Assembly: GCA_026002265.1 (NCBI GenBank)
Contig: BOBG01000018.1
Span: forward strand, 1-25,847
Source of the DNA: Spirochaetia bacterium
GTDB taxonomy: Bacteria > Spirochaetota > Spirochaetia > Treponematales > Breznakiellaceae
Direction: 5' to 3'
Length of the DNA stretch: 25,847 nucleotides
Both the position numbers and the translations under genes were made by a program. Under the pieces are notes generated by a model. It searched no databases and was not told where the DNA came from. It saw nothing but the letters and a program-made list of their open reading frames with translations. The stretch's first letter is position 1, and the number at the start of each line of letters is the position of its first letter. This document shows, piece after piece, positions 7,585-15,970 of this stretch.

Positions 7585-7613
7585 TTGACAGGAGAAAAAT
7601 TTCTCGTTTTAAT
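7585..7613 (+). promoter_or_regulatory. Sigma-70-like promoter with palindromic spacer, upstream of the LysM gene
   Basis: TTGACA (7585-7590) and TTTAAT (7608-7613) are separated by exactly 17 bases. The spacer contains GAGAAA-AA-TTTCTC (7592-7605), a perfect 6-bp inverted repeat where a repressor would block RNA polymerase. The leader to the LysM start is about 100 bases and contains a further small hairpin GAGGCA/TGCCTC (7691-7703) just before the start. Confidence 0.6.
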
Positions 7614-7720
7614 GAATAATGATAGGAATAACCCGGAATGGACGGGAACTGACCTGAATATCTTGTTGATGGGAGGAACGTCGTTTTCTGAGAGGCAATG
7701 CCTCGCGGCGGTGATTTTCG

Positions 7721-8662
7721 ATGAAACATAAGATAGCGTTGATAACAGTGCTGCTCCTTTGGGGGATGGGTGTCGTGTTTACCCAAAATCCGGACGAGTC
7801 TGACGGCGGGGGACTGCGTGCCCAAATTATTGATACCAGTGGAATTCCGGAGGAAGCTCCTGCGGTAGTGATGACTGATGTCACTAACAATGAATTTATC
7901 CGGCAGAGTACAGAGCTGAACACGCAAGCGGAGGCGAAGTACGAAGAAGGTGATTACGATGCAGCGGTTGATCTGTTTGACGAAGCTAGCCGGTTCGCAG
8001 CACTTTCCGATGCCTTTGTTCAAGAACAGTTGGAAATAAAGGCGAGCAATGATGCCATTTCAAACGCGCGTGAACGTCTTGTATGGGCGGCTGGAGTCGG
8101 AGCGGAGGAACGTTACCCGGATGAATACACAAGTGCATTTGGCTACTACACAACCGCGCTTGATGAACGCCGGGCCAGGCAGTGGATTGATGCAAAGAAT
8201 AACGCGGATAGAGTCGGTATCGCTCTTGCCAATGTCAAAGCGCCGGGCGATGTGATTGCTGAAGTAAAACCGGATGATCCGACTAAACCGGATGACAATA
8301 CTGGCGGTAGTGCAGGTACTTCCGGTGCAACCACTGGTACCGTGACTCCGGGAGGCGGTGGCTCTAATCGTCCGTCCGGACCAAGCTCGGTGAATCCGCC
8401 TTCAGGTACCTATCCAGCACAATACACAGTACGTTCGTGGTATACCACACGAGACTGTCTGTGGAATATCGCCAGTTGGCCATGGGTCTATGGAGATGCG
8501 ACAAAATGGACTCGTTTGTACAATGCAAACCGGGACAAACTGCCGGAACCGGAGAATCCGGATCTGATTCTTCCGGACATGGTGTTGGATATTCCGTCAC
8601 TGAAAGGTGAAATTCGCGAGGGAATGTGGAGTGAAAACATTGTTTACCAACCGCTTCCCTAA
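7721..8662 (+). CDS. Secreted LysM-domain protein
   Basis: This 313-residue protein has a Sec signal peptide (about 1-22, ending VVFTQ, no lipobox). A helical, TPR-like region (about 58-172; EGDYDAAVDLFDEAS is a typical TPR-type pair) is followed by a low-complexity Pro/Gly/Ser/Thr linker (175-234). A C-terminal LysM-type module (about 235-293) has the usual DCLWNIA...W...LYNANRD...NPDLILPDMVLDIP pattern. LysM modules bind peptidoglycan, so the protein is expected in the periplasm, tethered to the cell wall. It has no visible enzymatic domain. The ATG is preceded only by a weak GGTGA ribosome site. Its own promoter lies at 7585. Confidence 0.85.
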   Translation: MKHKIALITVLLLWGMGVVFTQNPDESDGGGLRAQIIDTSGIPEEAPAVVMTDVTNNEFIRQSTELNTQAEAKYEEGDYDAAVDLFDEASRFAALSDAFVQEQLEIKASNDAISNARERLVWAAGVGAEERYPDEYTSAFGYYTTALDERRARQWIDAKNNADRVGIALANVKAPGDVIAEVKPDDPTKPDDNTGGSAGTSGATTGTVTPGGGGSNRPSGPSSVNPPSGTYPAQYTVRSWYTTRDCLWNIASWPWVYGDATKWTRLYNANRDKLPEPENPDLILPDMVLDIPSLKGEIREGMWSENIVYQPLP

Positions 8663-8772
8663 AATCTAGTGGGTGATGATGTGTCCGGTAGAGCAGCTTT
8701 TTTCGGAAGGAAAAAATTTACATGCATCTGCCGGAACTATATTTTTGATATGTTCAATGTAGGCAAATTTTT

Positions 8773-9843
8773 GTGAATGAACGTCTGAATTCGCTCTTGC
8801 AGCGTTATGCGACTGTTCTGATCCTTGTTCAGGATCCGAATCTGGTAAAAGATCAAAGCCAGTACCGGAATGTCATGCGGGAGTATGCTCAACTTGGTGA
8901 GATCGCATCTGCCAATGCAGAAATCGAAACATTGACGCTCCAAGCCAACGATGCTCAGGTTCTCTTTCAAGAGGAAAAAGATCCGGATATGCGTGAATTG
9001 GCAAAAGAGGAGCTGCATGCGTTGGAATCCCGGCTCGGCGAAGCTGAAAACCGGCTGAAATTACTTTTGATCCCAAGGGATCCGCTTGACGAAAAAAATA
9101 TTATCATGGAGATCCGTGCCGGCACCGGTGGAGATGAAGCCGCTCTTTTTGTTGCTGATCTATTCCGGGTCTATTCCCGGTTTGCAGAAACAAAGGACTG
9201 GAAATTTGAGGTGATGAGCATCAACGAAACAGAACTCGGCGGCATCAAGGAGATCATCTTTTCTATCAGCGGAAATAATGTTTATGAAAATCTCCGTTAT
9301 GAATCCGGTGTGCACCGGGTTCAACGAGTACCGGTCACGGAATCAGCCGGAAGGATTCACACATCGGCAGTAACGGTGGCGGTTTTGCCGGAAGCTGATG
9401 AAACTGAAATTGACATTAAACCGGATGATCTCCGCATCGATGTAATGCGTGCCGGAGGTCCCGGGGGTCAATGCGTTAATACAACTGATTCGGCCGTGAG
9501 AATCACTCACCTTCCATCCGGAATCGTTGTCCATTGCCAGGATGAAAAAAGTCAGATAAAAAATAAAGCAAAGGCGATGCGTATTTTACGTGCGCGTGTG
9601 TACGAAGCTGAAGCGGCAAAGGCTCAAGCTGAACGTGCGGAAGCCCGAAAGAATCAAGTTGGATCCGGCGACCGTTCAGAGCGGATCCGTACCTATAATT
9701 TTCCTCAAAACCGGCTCACGGATCACAGGATCAATCTTACTCTTTACAAACTCGATCTTATTATGCAAGGTGATATAGCGGAACTTTTTGATGCGCTGAA
9801 ACTTTCTGCGCGGGAAGATTTGCTCCGTGCAACTGCTTCATAG
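8773..9843 (+). CDS. prfA: Peptide chain release factor 1
   Basis: This 356-residue class I release factor has the GGQ peptidyl-hydrolysis motif at 231-233 and the RF1 codon-recognition tripeptide PVT at 187-189 within [16 protein letters not shown]. It therefore reads UAA and UAG. Length and motif order are normal. The residue after GGQ is Cys (GGQCVN), where many RF1 proteins have His. The GTG at 8773 is the only reasonable start; the ribosome site is weak (AGG at 8761-8763). In many bacteria prmC, which methylates the GGQ glutamine, follows prfA. Here it does not, and an uncharacterised membrane-protein pair follows instead. Confidence 0.97.
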   Translation: MNERLNSLLQRYATVLILVQDPNLVKDQSQYRNVMREYAQLGEIASANAEIETLTLQANDAQVLFQEEKDPDMRELAKEELHALESRLGEAENRLKLLLIPRDPLDEKNIIMEIRAGTGGDEAALFVADLFRVYSRFAETKDWKFEVMSINETELGGIKEIIFSISGNNVYENLRYESGVHRVQRVPVTESAGRIHTSAVTVAVLPEADETEIDIKPDDLRIDVMRAGGPGGQCVNTTDSAVRITHLPSGIVVHCQDEKSQIKNKAKAMRILRARVYEAEAAKAQAERAEARKNQVGSGDRSERIRTYNFPQNRLTDHRINLTLYKLDLIMQGDIAELFDALKLSAREDLLRATAS

Positions 9844-9854
9844 CAGTCTTTTGA

Positions 9855-9878
9855 GTCTCTTGCATGAGACAGTTTTTT
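9855..9878 (+). terminator. Possible intrinsic terminator after prfA
   Basis: GTCTC and GAGAC pair around a 6-base loop and are followed by AGTTTTTT. It starts 12 bases behind the prfA stop. The stem is short. The same bases overlap a promoter-like element for the next gene. Confidence 0.45.
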
Positions 9879-9888
9879 ATGCTAGGCT
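9860..9888 (+). promoter_or_regulatory. Promoter candidate giving a leaderless transcript for the 9895 gene
   Basis: TTGCAT (9860-9865), 17 bases, TAGGCT (9883-9888) preceded by TGC, as in an extended -10. The -10 ends six bases before the GTG start, so transcription would start at or next to the start codon. No ribosome site is visible. The arrangement matches the element at 22522-22550, including the 35-base distance to the start codon. Confidence 0.4.
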
Positions 9889-9894
9889 GCTTCT

Positions 9895-10776
9895 GTGAAA
9901 AACGTGGCGCGACTCATATTGTTTTTCAGTGTTAGCTTTATTGTAATTTTTCTCTTCGCAGTTCTTTGCCGAACTCTTGTAACCTTGTCAATATCGGTAC
10001 AGAGCGTACCGGTTTCGCGGCAGTCTTTTCTTGGCGAATGTGTACGCTCACTACCTCACATCCTTCCCATTGCTTTTTATATAAGCCTTTTTGCCGGATT
10101 CCAGTTCGTAGTACTTCATTCAATAAATGGAATTAGCTCTTTTTTGTGTTTATTGATACTTTCTACGCTGTACAGCACTGGAGCTACATGGGGAATCAGT
10201 ACATTTTTTCTTCCGTCATCAAGCAACAAAGAGAACCGTTTTGAATATCCGGGTACTGTTTTCGTTGATTCCACTATAATAAAAGTTGCATTTAACGATT
10301 ATGCTCAAGCTGCTGTATATCGATCCTTTGAATACCGGCAAGAGCTTCCCAAACCGCTCGATGTAACGTTTCAAATTGATGGATTCCATGATATTTCCGG
10401 TGATATGGACCGAGTTGCCCTTCAAATCGACCGGTACCGGCATGCAGGTCTTGTTTTTCTGGCCGGATACTTTGGTGCGCTTAGTTTTTTCCTTTTGTCT
10501 CTTGCATTTGCCTTCCGGATTCGAAAATGGCCCGTGGCAACTCTCATATTAAGTGCCGCAGCGTTCCGGGGAGTCTTAGTCCTTGAAGGAGTGATCCTAT
10601 CTGAAAAAGTTCAAAACGTCCTCAATCCGGTTTTACAGAATCGTGTGCCAGAATTATTCCGCGTTCTTCTCATTTTTTGCGGACTCGGCATCTTGATCAT
10701 GTTGTATGTCTTTTTCATCAATATAGGAAGGGGCAAAAAATCGAATATCCATACACGAAAAAGGGTGCATTCATGA
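9895..10776 (+). CDS. Six-TM membrane protein, possible divergent LptF/LptG-like permease
   Basis: This 293-residue protein has three N-terminal membrane helices (about 7-29, 55-74, 82-104), a central periplasmic region of about 80 residues with beta-like segments (107-183), and three C-terminal helices (about 185-207, 213-235, 256-275). The 3 + soluble + 3 layout is that of the LptF/LptG permeases, which pull lipopolysaccharide out of the inner membrane. The soluble part here is shorter than usual, and the resemblance is topological rather than by clear motif. The start is a GTG without a ribosome site. The stop overlaps the next start (ATGA), so the two are translationally coupled, like many lptF-lptG pairs. 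The function is unproven. Confidence 0.75.
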   Translation: MKNVARLILFFSVSFIVIFLFAVLCRTLVTLSISVQSVPVSRQSFLGECVRSLPHILPIAFYISLFAGFQFVVLHSINGISSFLCLLILSTLYSTGATWGISTFFLPSSSNKENRFEYPGTVFVDSTIIKVAFNDYAQAAVYRSFEYRQELPKPLDVTFQIDGFHDISGDMDRVALQIDRYRHAGLVFLAGYFGALSFFLLSLAFAFRIRKWPVATLILSAAAFRGVLVLEGVILSEKVQNVLNPVLQNRVPELFRVLLIFCGLGILIMLYVFFINIGRGKKSNIHTRKRVHS

Positions 10777-12482
10777 GCAAAAAGATTTATTCACTGATCT
10801 TTTTTTGTGCGGTTATTTTTGCGGCTGCAGTTTTAATTATAATATTCCGGTTTATTTTTCCTGTAGAGGAGAGAGCGCCGCTTCCGAGCTCTTTTTTCCT
10901 ATGGCATCTGAACCAAGGTATTCTCGAAGTTGTGCGGTTTTTCCCAGCTGTAGCGCTGTCGGGTTTACTTATAACCGTCAGCATTCTCTACCGTAATGAT
11001 TCGCATCGATTTGTTGAAATTATTGAGGGGCCTTTATTAAGCGCGCTCGTTGCCTCGCTTATATATGTAGCTCTGCTGCTTGTGGTGAATCCGGTTGTCT
11101 ATACTGCGCTGGATACTATGCGATTCAAGAGACAGCTTTTTGACCATTCTTTGGAACGGGCAAGACAGTACAGCGCCGAGCAGCAATGGAATAATGTGCC
11201 GTCATTGCTCGCTGTGTGTAATTGGATCTGGCCGGAAAATCCTGAAGTTAAAGCGTTACAGGACAAACAATCCAGTTTTTATATGCAAAATGCTGGCCAA
11301 TCAACGCGGCGCCCGGCACCGGGAAGCATTATGCCGGGTATGGAGATGACTGTGTCCGAGGCATTGACCGCATCGAGAACAGCCTTCGATAATGAACAAT
11401 ATTCCGAGTCCCATTGGTTTGCAACATTTGCCGGCAAGATCGCCCGGGTAGAAAGCCCGGAAGCCGATCAAGCGCAGGAATACGCAAATAAAGCCTGGGA
11501 GAAAATAGCATTAGTAGAACCGGCCAGAATGGAACGCGAGATTGCCGAGCGGTATCAACGTAAACAGGAAGGTTACGGAGCAGCGATCAATGGAAATTGG
11601 GTTGATGCCTACTATATTTTTCAGGAACTGAGTAAAACAATTCCTAATGATAGAGATGTTGTTGAATATCTCGCAAAAAGTGAAGAAACTCTTGCACAAA
11701 AAGCTTTTTTTATTGATGAAGTGGACCAGAGATTTGGAATTCCTCTGCTCGATTTAGAGTTTTCATTACCGCTCCAGAGTGAGGGAGACGTTAAAGAGCC
11801 AAGACATGCGGTATTGTATATTTCTTCTTTATTAACATTTTCCGATTTTTCTCTTGGAACTACAGTTAAAATCGTAGTATATAATCAAAGAGGGAATGCT
11901 CTTTACCGGATCTCTACACCGTATATGAAAATACTGCCATCGAGTCAAGATTCGAGATCAAAGACGGTCCTTTTGCTTCAGGCTGTAAACCGGTCATACA
12001 AAGACGAACGTCTGGATCCATTTTGGGAAGGGGCGGAACGACCCGCGCCTCTTCCAGCCTCACTCACCTTGGATATGTCGTACCAAGATTTTCTTTTACT
12101 TTCCCAGCTCCAGCGCCATGTCGAACAACTATTTTTAGGCGAATTGGTTGCAAGTGCATGGCGTTTTGATTCGAAAGAGGTGCAGGCTGAATTACTCTAC
12201 CGGATTATAGATACAGCGATTTTTATGATTCTGGCAGTCCTTGCAGTCGGCATTGGTTTCCGGTTCCGGAGCCGCACATCTTCTGTACCGTATTGGCTTT
12301 TTCCGATCATAACTGCTGTACTTGTGTTACTCCTTTATGAAGGAGTCACGTTGTACCGGATGCTGTTACATTCTCTCGGAATATTGAGTATCGTTTCGCT
12401 CGGTTTTCCGGTGACAATTATATTGTTTAGTGTAGGAGTTATTGTACTTCTCACACTATCGCTTAACAGTGCGGTTGCGTAA
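10773..12482 (+). CDS. Six-TM protein with large helical periplasmic domain, possible LptF/LptG-like partner
   Basis: This is a 569-residue protein. Helices lie at about 6-28, 52-72 and 87-108, then a large periplasmic part (110-475), then helices at about 477-497, 506-527 and 541-563. Residues 115-310 look like TPR-type helical repeats; 313-400 look beta-rich. From about 435 to the end the pattern (MSYQDF...LLYRIID...AVLAVGIGFRFR...YEGVTLYRMLLHSLG) resembles the C-terminal third of LptF/LptG in spacing. The ATG at 10773 overlaps the previous stop and has AAGGGTG seven bases before it; an upstream in-frame ATG at 10677 lies inside the preceding gene and is rejected. It is about 200 residues longer than LptF or LptG because of the helical insert. 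I infer a partner of the preceding protein; the family assignment needs structural comparison. Confidence 0.75.
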   Translation: MSKKIYSLIFFCAVIFAAAVLIIIFRFIFPVEERAPLPSSFFLWHLNQGILEVVRFFPAVALSGLLITVSILYRNDSHRFVEIIEGPLLSALVASLIYVALLLVVNPVVYTALDTMRFKRQLFDHSLERARQYSAEQQWNNVPSLLAVCNWIWPENPEVKALQDKQSSFYMQNAGQSTRRPAPGSIMPGMEMTVSEALTASRTAFDNEQYSESHWFATFAGKIARVESPEADQAQEYANKAWEKIALVEPARMEREIAERYQRKQEGYGAAINGNWVDAYYIFQELSKTIPNDRDVVEYLAKSEETLAQKAFFIDEVDQRFGIPLLDLEFSLPLQSEGDVKEPRHAVLYISSLLTFSDFSLGTTVKIVVYNQRGNALYRISTPYMKILPSSQDSRSKTVLLLQAVNRSYKDERLDPFWEGAERPAPLPASLTLDMSYQDFLLLSQLQRHVEQLFLGELVASAWRFDSKEVQAELLYRIIDTAIFMILAVLAVGIGFRFRSRTSSVPYWLFPIITAVLVLLLYEGVTLYRMLLHSLGILSIVSLGFPVTIILFSVGVIVLLTLSLNSAVA

Positions 12483-12489
12483 CGAGAGC

Positions 12490-12517
12490 TAAATTTCTGC
12501 GCTTATTCTGCCGTTAA
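12490..12517 (+). promoter_or_regulatory. Sigma-28 (FliA)-like promoter before flgG
   Basis: TAAATTT (12490-12496) and GCCGTTAA (12510-12517) match the flagellar sigma-28 consensus TAAA...GCCGATAA with one mismatch in the -10. The spacer after TAAA is 16 bases instead of 15. Transcription would start just before the GAGGAG ribosome site of flgG. This is consistent with the flagellar genes having their own unit separate from the membrane pair upstream. Confidence 0.6.
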
Positions 12518-12535
12518 ATAAAAGAGGAGCAAATT

Positions 12536-13336
12536 TTGGTACGAAGTTTATGGACCGGGGCATCCGGTATGATTGGGCAGCAGGCAAATATTGACACGAT
12601 TTCAAATAACTTGGCGAATGTAAATACAACTGGTTTTAAGCGAATGCGTGCGGACTTTGAGGACCTGCTCTATCAGACGGTAAAAACGGCCGGTACGCCG
12701 GCAACCGAGGATACGGTCGTTCCGGTTGGAGTGCAGATGGGACACGGTGTCAAGCTCGCGGATACACAACGAAACTTTGGTCAAGGTTCGCCGCAAAATA
12801 CTGAAGTCCCCACGGATATGGCGATCATCGGGGACGGCTTTTTCCGGATTCAACTGTACGACGGCAGTTACGGTTATACCCGGAACGGCGCCTTTGAAGT
12901 GGATTCAGACGGCAGAATGGTGACTTCAAATGGGTACTGGCTTTTGCCGGATATTATTATGCCAGAACATTTTCTTCCCCAAACTATCAACGTTTCGCAA
13001 GACGGACGAGTGTCGGTGATGGTTCCGGAAATTGATCCAGAGGAACCGATTCAGGTCGGCCAGTTGGAACTCTACCGGTTTCCGAATCCGGTTGGTCTGA
13101 GCGCGATCGGTGACAATCTCTTTAAAATCAGTCAAGCTTCCGGTGATCCGATTCCGGGACGTCCCGGTTATGACGGCATGGGCAAAATTTACCACAAATT
13201 TTTGGAAATGTCCAATGTGTCGGTTGTCCGGGAAATGGTTGACCTGATCGTCGCACAGCGTGCCTACGAATTTAACTCTAAAACGATACAAACGAGTGAT
13301 AATATGCTCGGTACAGCAACGCAACTCAAACGGTAG
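12536..13336 (+). CDS. flgG: Flagellar distal rod protein FlgG
   Basis: This 266-residue rod/hook family protein has the N-terminal signature WTGASGMIGQQANIDTISNN followed by LANVNTTGFK. The central domain holds TDMAIIGDGFFRI. The C-terminal helix is of the MVDLIVAQRAYEFNSKTIQTSD type that packs in the axial core. It forms the distal rod in the periplasm. The start is a TTG with a strong GAGGAG six bases upstream; the protein aligns from that residue. flgJ follows 19 bases later. In T. pallidum two FlgG-like genes lie together upstream of the rod-binding gene; here only one is present, so the flgF counterpart must lie elsewhere or be absent. A sigma-28-like promoter precedes it. Confidence 0.95.
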   Translation: MVRSLWTGASGMIGQQANIDTISNNLANVNTTGFKRMRADFEDLLYQTVKTAGTPATEDTVVPVGVQMGHGVKLADTQRNFGQGSPQNTEVPTDMAIIGDGFFRIQLYDGSYGYTRNGAFEVDSDGRMVTSNGYWLLPDIIMPEHFLPQTINVSQDGRVSVMVPEIDPEEPIQVGQLELYRFPNPVGLSAIGDNLFKISQASGDPIPGRPGYDGMGKIYHKFLEMSNVSVVREMVDLIVAQRAYEFNSKTIQTSDNMLGTATQLKR

Positions 13337-13355
13337 TAAGGAAAAAGGAGATTGT

Positions 13356-13751
13356 ATGGATATTGCAGCACTTGGATCGTTTTATGCAGGAGAGTCCCGG
13401 TTCACAGTGCCGGAAGGGATTCAAAAAAAGGCAGAAACCGGATTTGATGCAGTGCTTGAGCAGGCTTCTTCAGCCACTCTAAAGAAGCCGGTTATTGATA
13501 AAAGTGACAAGCTTTACGAACAGTGCGAAGCTCTTGAAACCTTTCTTATTAAGAATTTACTCACCGGTTTAAGAAATACAGTACAAAAATCCGGTCTCAT
13601 AGACGAAGGTTTTGCCGGAAAGATGTATGAAGATATGTTGTACGATGAATATGCGAAAGATTTTACGAAGAATGCGGATTTCGGCTTTGCCGAATTAGCT
13701 TATCTTGAATTAACTGGGCAGCGCGGAACGAAAATCGACCGGAATGCCTGA
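13356..13751 (+). CDS. flgJ: Rod-binding protein FlgJ, N-terminal-domain-only form
   Basis: This 131-residue protein contains the FlgJ rod-binding domain at about 45-125 (EQCEALETFLIKNLL...GKMYEDMLYDEYAKDF). It lacks the C-terminal muramidase domain found in enterobacterial FlgJ. This short form caps and chaperones rod assembly while another enzyme must open the peptidoglycan. The ATG at 13356 has AAGGAG at five-base spacing; an earlier in-frame ATG at 13260 lies inside flgG and is rejected. It is co-transcribed with flgG. Confidence 0.9.
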   Translation: MDIAALGSFYAGESRFTVPEGIQKKAETGFDAVLEQASSATLKKPVIDKSDKLYEQCEALETFLIKNLLTGLRNTVQKSGLIDEGFAGKMYEDMLYDEYAKDFTKNADFGFAELAYLELTGQRGTKIDRNA

Positions 13752-13777
13752 ATCTATATTTATAATCCTTTTTAGGA

Positions 13778-14686
13778 ATGGTTCGACAAATGGGTGTTTT
13801 AACGAGTCAAAAGGTCTCTGCGCTTTATACGCAATTCTCTCGGACTGAATTAGTCTTTACCAAAGAAATTGTCCAGGGTACTGGACTAGTCACGCAACAA
13901 ATTGCTCTCAAATCTCAAGGAGATCTGTTTCCATGTGTTATCTATTCATCATCATTACAAGGTGCACGGGTTCTAACAAATGCTAAAGCTCAGTTGATTC
14001 AGAATCTCCAAGAATCTAACAATCTTGTTAGTCTCCGGTTTTGTTTTAAAAAAGAAGAAGACAATCCGATTACTTTTTTCGTCTCCACGAGATCCGTGGG
14101 ATATGCACCGTACACCGGTTCACCGGATACCGCAATGTTTACTCTGGAATTCATTCAGCGTCCTCCGGATGATTTGATCGAAATTATGGGTAGAATTATG
14201 GAGGCAAACGAAACCGCAGTTAAAAAATCTCGTGAACGTATTATTATAAATGAATCTACACAGAAGCGTCTCTCTATTTCTTCAAAAGATACTGCTGTTT
14301 TTATACAGGGAGTTCCCCGGCGCTGTATGCTTCGTGAACTTTCTTTTAGCGGTGCAAAAGTTATTATGATGGGGATTGCTAAATTTTTGGTCAATAAAGA
14401 GGCGGGAATCAAGATAGAATTTGAGAGTCCACATGAGGGATTTTTCATCCGGGGTAAATTTTCCAGCTCTGAAGCAGTTGACGGCCGGAAGGATTTGGTA
14501 GCACTCGCTATACGTTTCACCGATGCTAATGTTCCTATCGCTTATAAATTGCGTATCAGCGAATATATTAATGCATACCGGGTTGAGGATCGTATGGAAC
14601 AGGCCACTACAAAAGCCGACCAGCTCGCTTCGATAGGAGCAAGGATAAATGGTACGGCACAAACTGATATAAAACCGGTATGGTGA
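13778..14686 (+). CDS. PilZ-domain-like protein
   Basis: This 302-residue soluble protein has an N-terminal domain (about 8-130) that is a divergent beta-rich module like the N-terminal halves of YcgR/PlzA-type proteins. A PilZ-like C-terminal domain follows (about 150-262), with the core motif RELSFSGAKV at 186-195. The usual motif is (D/N)xSxxG; here the first position is Glu, and a canonical RxxxR is not clearly placed. Binding of cyclic-di-GMP is therefore uncertain. PilZ proteins commonly brake or steer flagellar motors, and the gene follows flgJ by 26 bases. The start is ambiguous: ATG 13778 or ATG 13790, both with weak ribosome sites. Its end overlaps the next gene. Confidence 0.78.
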   Translation: MVRQMGVLTSQKVSALYTQFSRTELVFTKEIVQGTGLVTQQIALKSQGDLFPCVIYSSSLQGARVLTNAKAQLIQNLQESNNLVSLRFCFKKEEDNPITFFVSTRSVGYAPYTGSPDTAMFTLEFIQRPPDDLIEIMGRIMEANETAVKKSRERIIINESTQKRLSISSKDTAVFIQGVPRRCMLRELSFSGAKVIMMGIAKFLVNKEAGIKIEFESPHEGFFIRGKFSSSEAVDGRKDLVALAIRFTDANVPIAYKLRISEYINAYRVEDRMEQATTKADQLASIGARINGTAQTDIKPVW

Positions 14687-15729
14687 CAAAGCGCATCGTG
14701 TTTATACCCGCGACAGAATGTGGAATCTTTACGGTGCCGGGTTTTTCCTTGGATCCTGTTATTCCACTGCCGGTAGAACTTGACGAAGATGCTTCGCTCG
14801 CGGATCTTTCGTTGGAAATGATACTCTCCGGAATGTTGAGGGTCATAGCCAAAGAGCCGGGCACCTTGGAAAGTGAATATTACCGGAATTTTCTACGTGC
14901 TGCCCGGCCGGGACTACTGGAAGAATTAGGCGGAGCTGCGCTTTTCAAAGCGCGTAATGGGGATCCCCAGTTGGCCCGGGAGATTATTGGCCTTTTGCAG
15001 GTATCATTTCCAGATTCTCCAGAATTCCTTTTGTACAAAGCCCTTGTTTGTGAAGAAACCGGAAGTGATGCAACGGATGCATACCGTCAAGCCCTTGCTC
15101 ATGATTCTCCTGTTGATGACGCATTTTTTTATGCGGGTCGTTTTTTTATGAAAAACCGGAATTTTACCAAAGCCTCGGACTATTTCCGGTTGTACCTTTC
15201 TTTTCATATAGAATCAGAAAAAAATATTCAAGCTGAACAATATTTGAAGGAAATTGATCATGCGGATCTCATGGATCGTCATTTTCAGGAAGCCTATCAA
15301 CAAGTTATTGCCGGTGATGAAGATAAGGCTTTAGAATCTATCCGGATTTTTCTTCAGCAGCATCCAGCTGTGTGGCATGGGTGGTTTTTATTGGGGTGGG
15401 CGTTGCGCCGGCTGGGACGTTTTGAAGATGGGCGGGCTGCGTTTGCCGCCGCGTTGGAATATGGCGGGGATACTGCGGATACTCACAATGAGTTGGCAAT
15501 CTGCTGCATGGAAATAGGCGATTATGCACGGGCACGGACCGAGCTAGAAAAAGCCCTCCGTCACGATGCTGAAAATATTAAGATCATTTCGAATATGGGT
15601 GTACTTGCACTCAAAATCAAAAAATATGCCGAAGCTGAATCCTTTTTCCGGATTGTTTTGGAACTGGATCCGGAAGATCCGGTTGCAAACGAGTATATTC
15701 AAAAAATGGAACAGGACGACCTCGATTGA
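14680..15729 (+). CDS. Cytoplasmic TPR-repeat protein
   Basis: This 349-residue protein has tandem TPR units covering about residues 85-345. The clearest are near 238-270 (GWFLLGWALRRLGRFEDGRA), 272-305 (NELAICCMEIGDYARARTEL) and 306-340 (NMGVLALKIKKYAEAESFFR). The first 60 residues are a separate non-TPR segment. No signal peptide is present, so it acts in the cytoplasm as a protein-binding scaffold. The ATG at 14680 overlaps the stop of the PilZ gene (ATGGTGA), indicating translational coupling; a GTG three bases later is an alternative. Location at the end of the flagellar/PilZ unit suggests a motility or envelope role, but no specific function can be assigned. Confidence 0.85.
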   Translation: MVTKRIVFIPATECGIFTVPGFSLDPVIPLPVELDEDASLADLSLEMILSGMLRVIAKEPGTLESEYYRNFLRAARPGLLEELGGAALFKARNGDPQLAREIIGLLQVSFPDSPEFLLYKALVCEETGSDATDAYRQALAHDSPVDDAFFYAGRFFMKNRNFTKASDYFRLYLSFHIESEKNIQAEQYLKEIDHADLMDRHFQEAYQQVIAGDEDKALESIRIFLQQHPAVWHGWFLLGWALRRLGRFEDGRAAFAAALEYGGDTADTHNELAICCMEIGDYARARTELEKALRHDAENIKIISNMGVLALKIKKYAEAESFFRIVLELDPEDPVANEYIQKMEQDDLD

Positions 15730-15805
15730 CTACAGGTTAAGAATAAGAATCCTGTTATAATTATCCTTATCAGATTTATGGAACGAAAACCGAGATTTAG
15801 ATTTT

Positions 15806-15862
15806 GGGGACAGACCTCTTGCATTTTTTTACAGTATATATATTTACACGGGGTCAGACCTC
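15806..15862 (+). repeat. Complete RAYT-associated motif pair
   Basis: GGGGACAGACCTC at 15806 and GGGGTCAGACCTC at 15850 are 44 bases apart. The spacer holds the family's T-run and a TATATATATTTACA tract. It lies in the convergent gap between the TPR gene and the MFS gene and is immediately followed by a different palindromic element. Confidence 0.85.
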
Positions 15863-15894
15863 GATCCCGGTTTCCGGATAAAACTTTCAATTAC

Positions 15895-15970
15895 GAGGGG
15901 GGTGCCGGAAAGCCCGTTCCCTGAGTTTATCGAAGGGCGGGCTTGGAGGCAGGGGGAGGACACCCCCTCA
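15895..15970 (-). repeat. Composite palindromic element A, abutting the MFS stop codon
   Basis: Read from the MFS gene, it starts at the stop codon with GGGGGTGTCCTCCCCCTGCC and ends with CCGGCACCCCCCTC. Both ends recur in the element behind lplC. The core differs: AAGCCCG/CGGGCTT arms (15910-15916, 15938-15944) enclose TTCCCTGAGTTTATCGAAGG. The core contains a variant of the REP-like sequence TTCGACAGGCTCAGGG seen at 22301. It probably acts as a transcript-end structure for the MFS gene. Confidence 0.65.

Noticed and set aside
7574..8023. Minus-strand frame of 149 codons over the LysM promoter and N-terminus
   Set aside because: It runs against a clear promoter, signal peptide and coding region on the plus strand and shows no protein-like features.
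10677..10772. Upstream ATG extending the 10773 protein by 32 residues
   Set aside because: The extension lies within the preceding gene in another frame. The ATG at 10773 has a ribosome site, a membrane helix straight after it and an ATGA overlap.
12926..13324. Minus-strand frame of 132 codons opposite flgG
   Set aside because: It is a shadow of flgG; its sequence has no domain pattern and no upstream signals.
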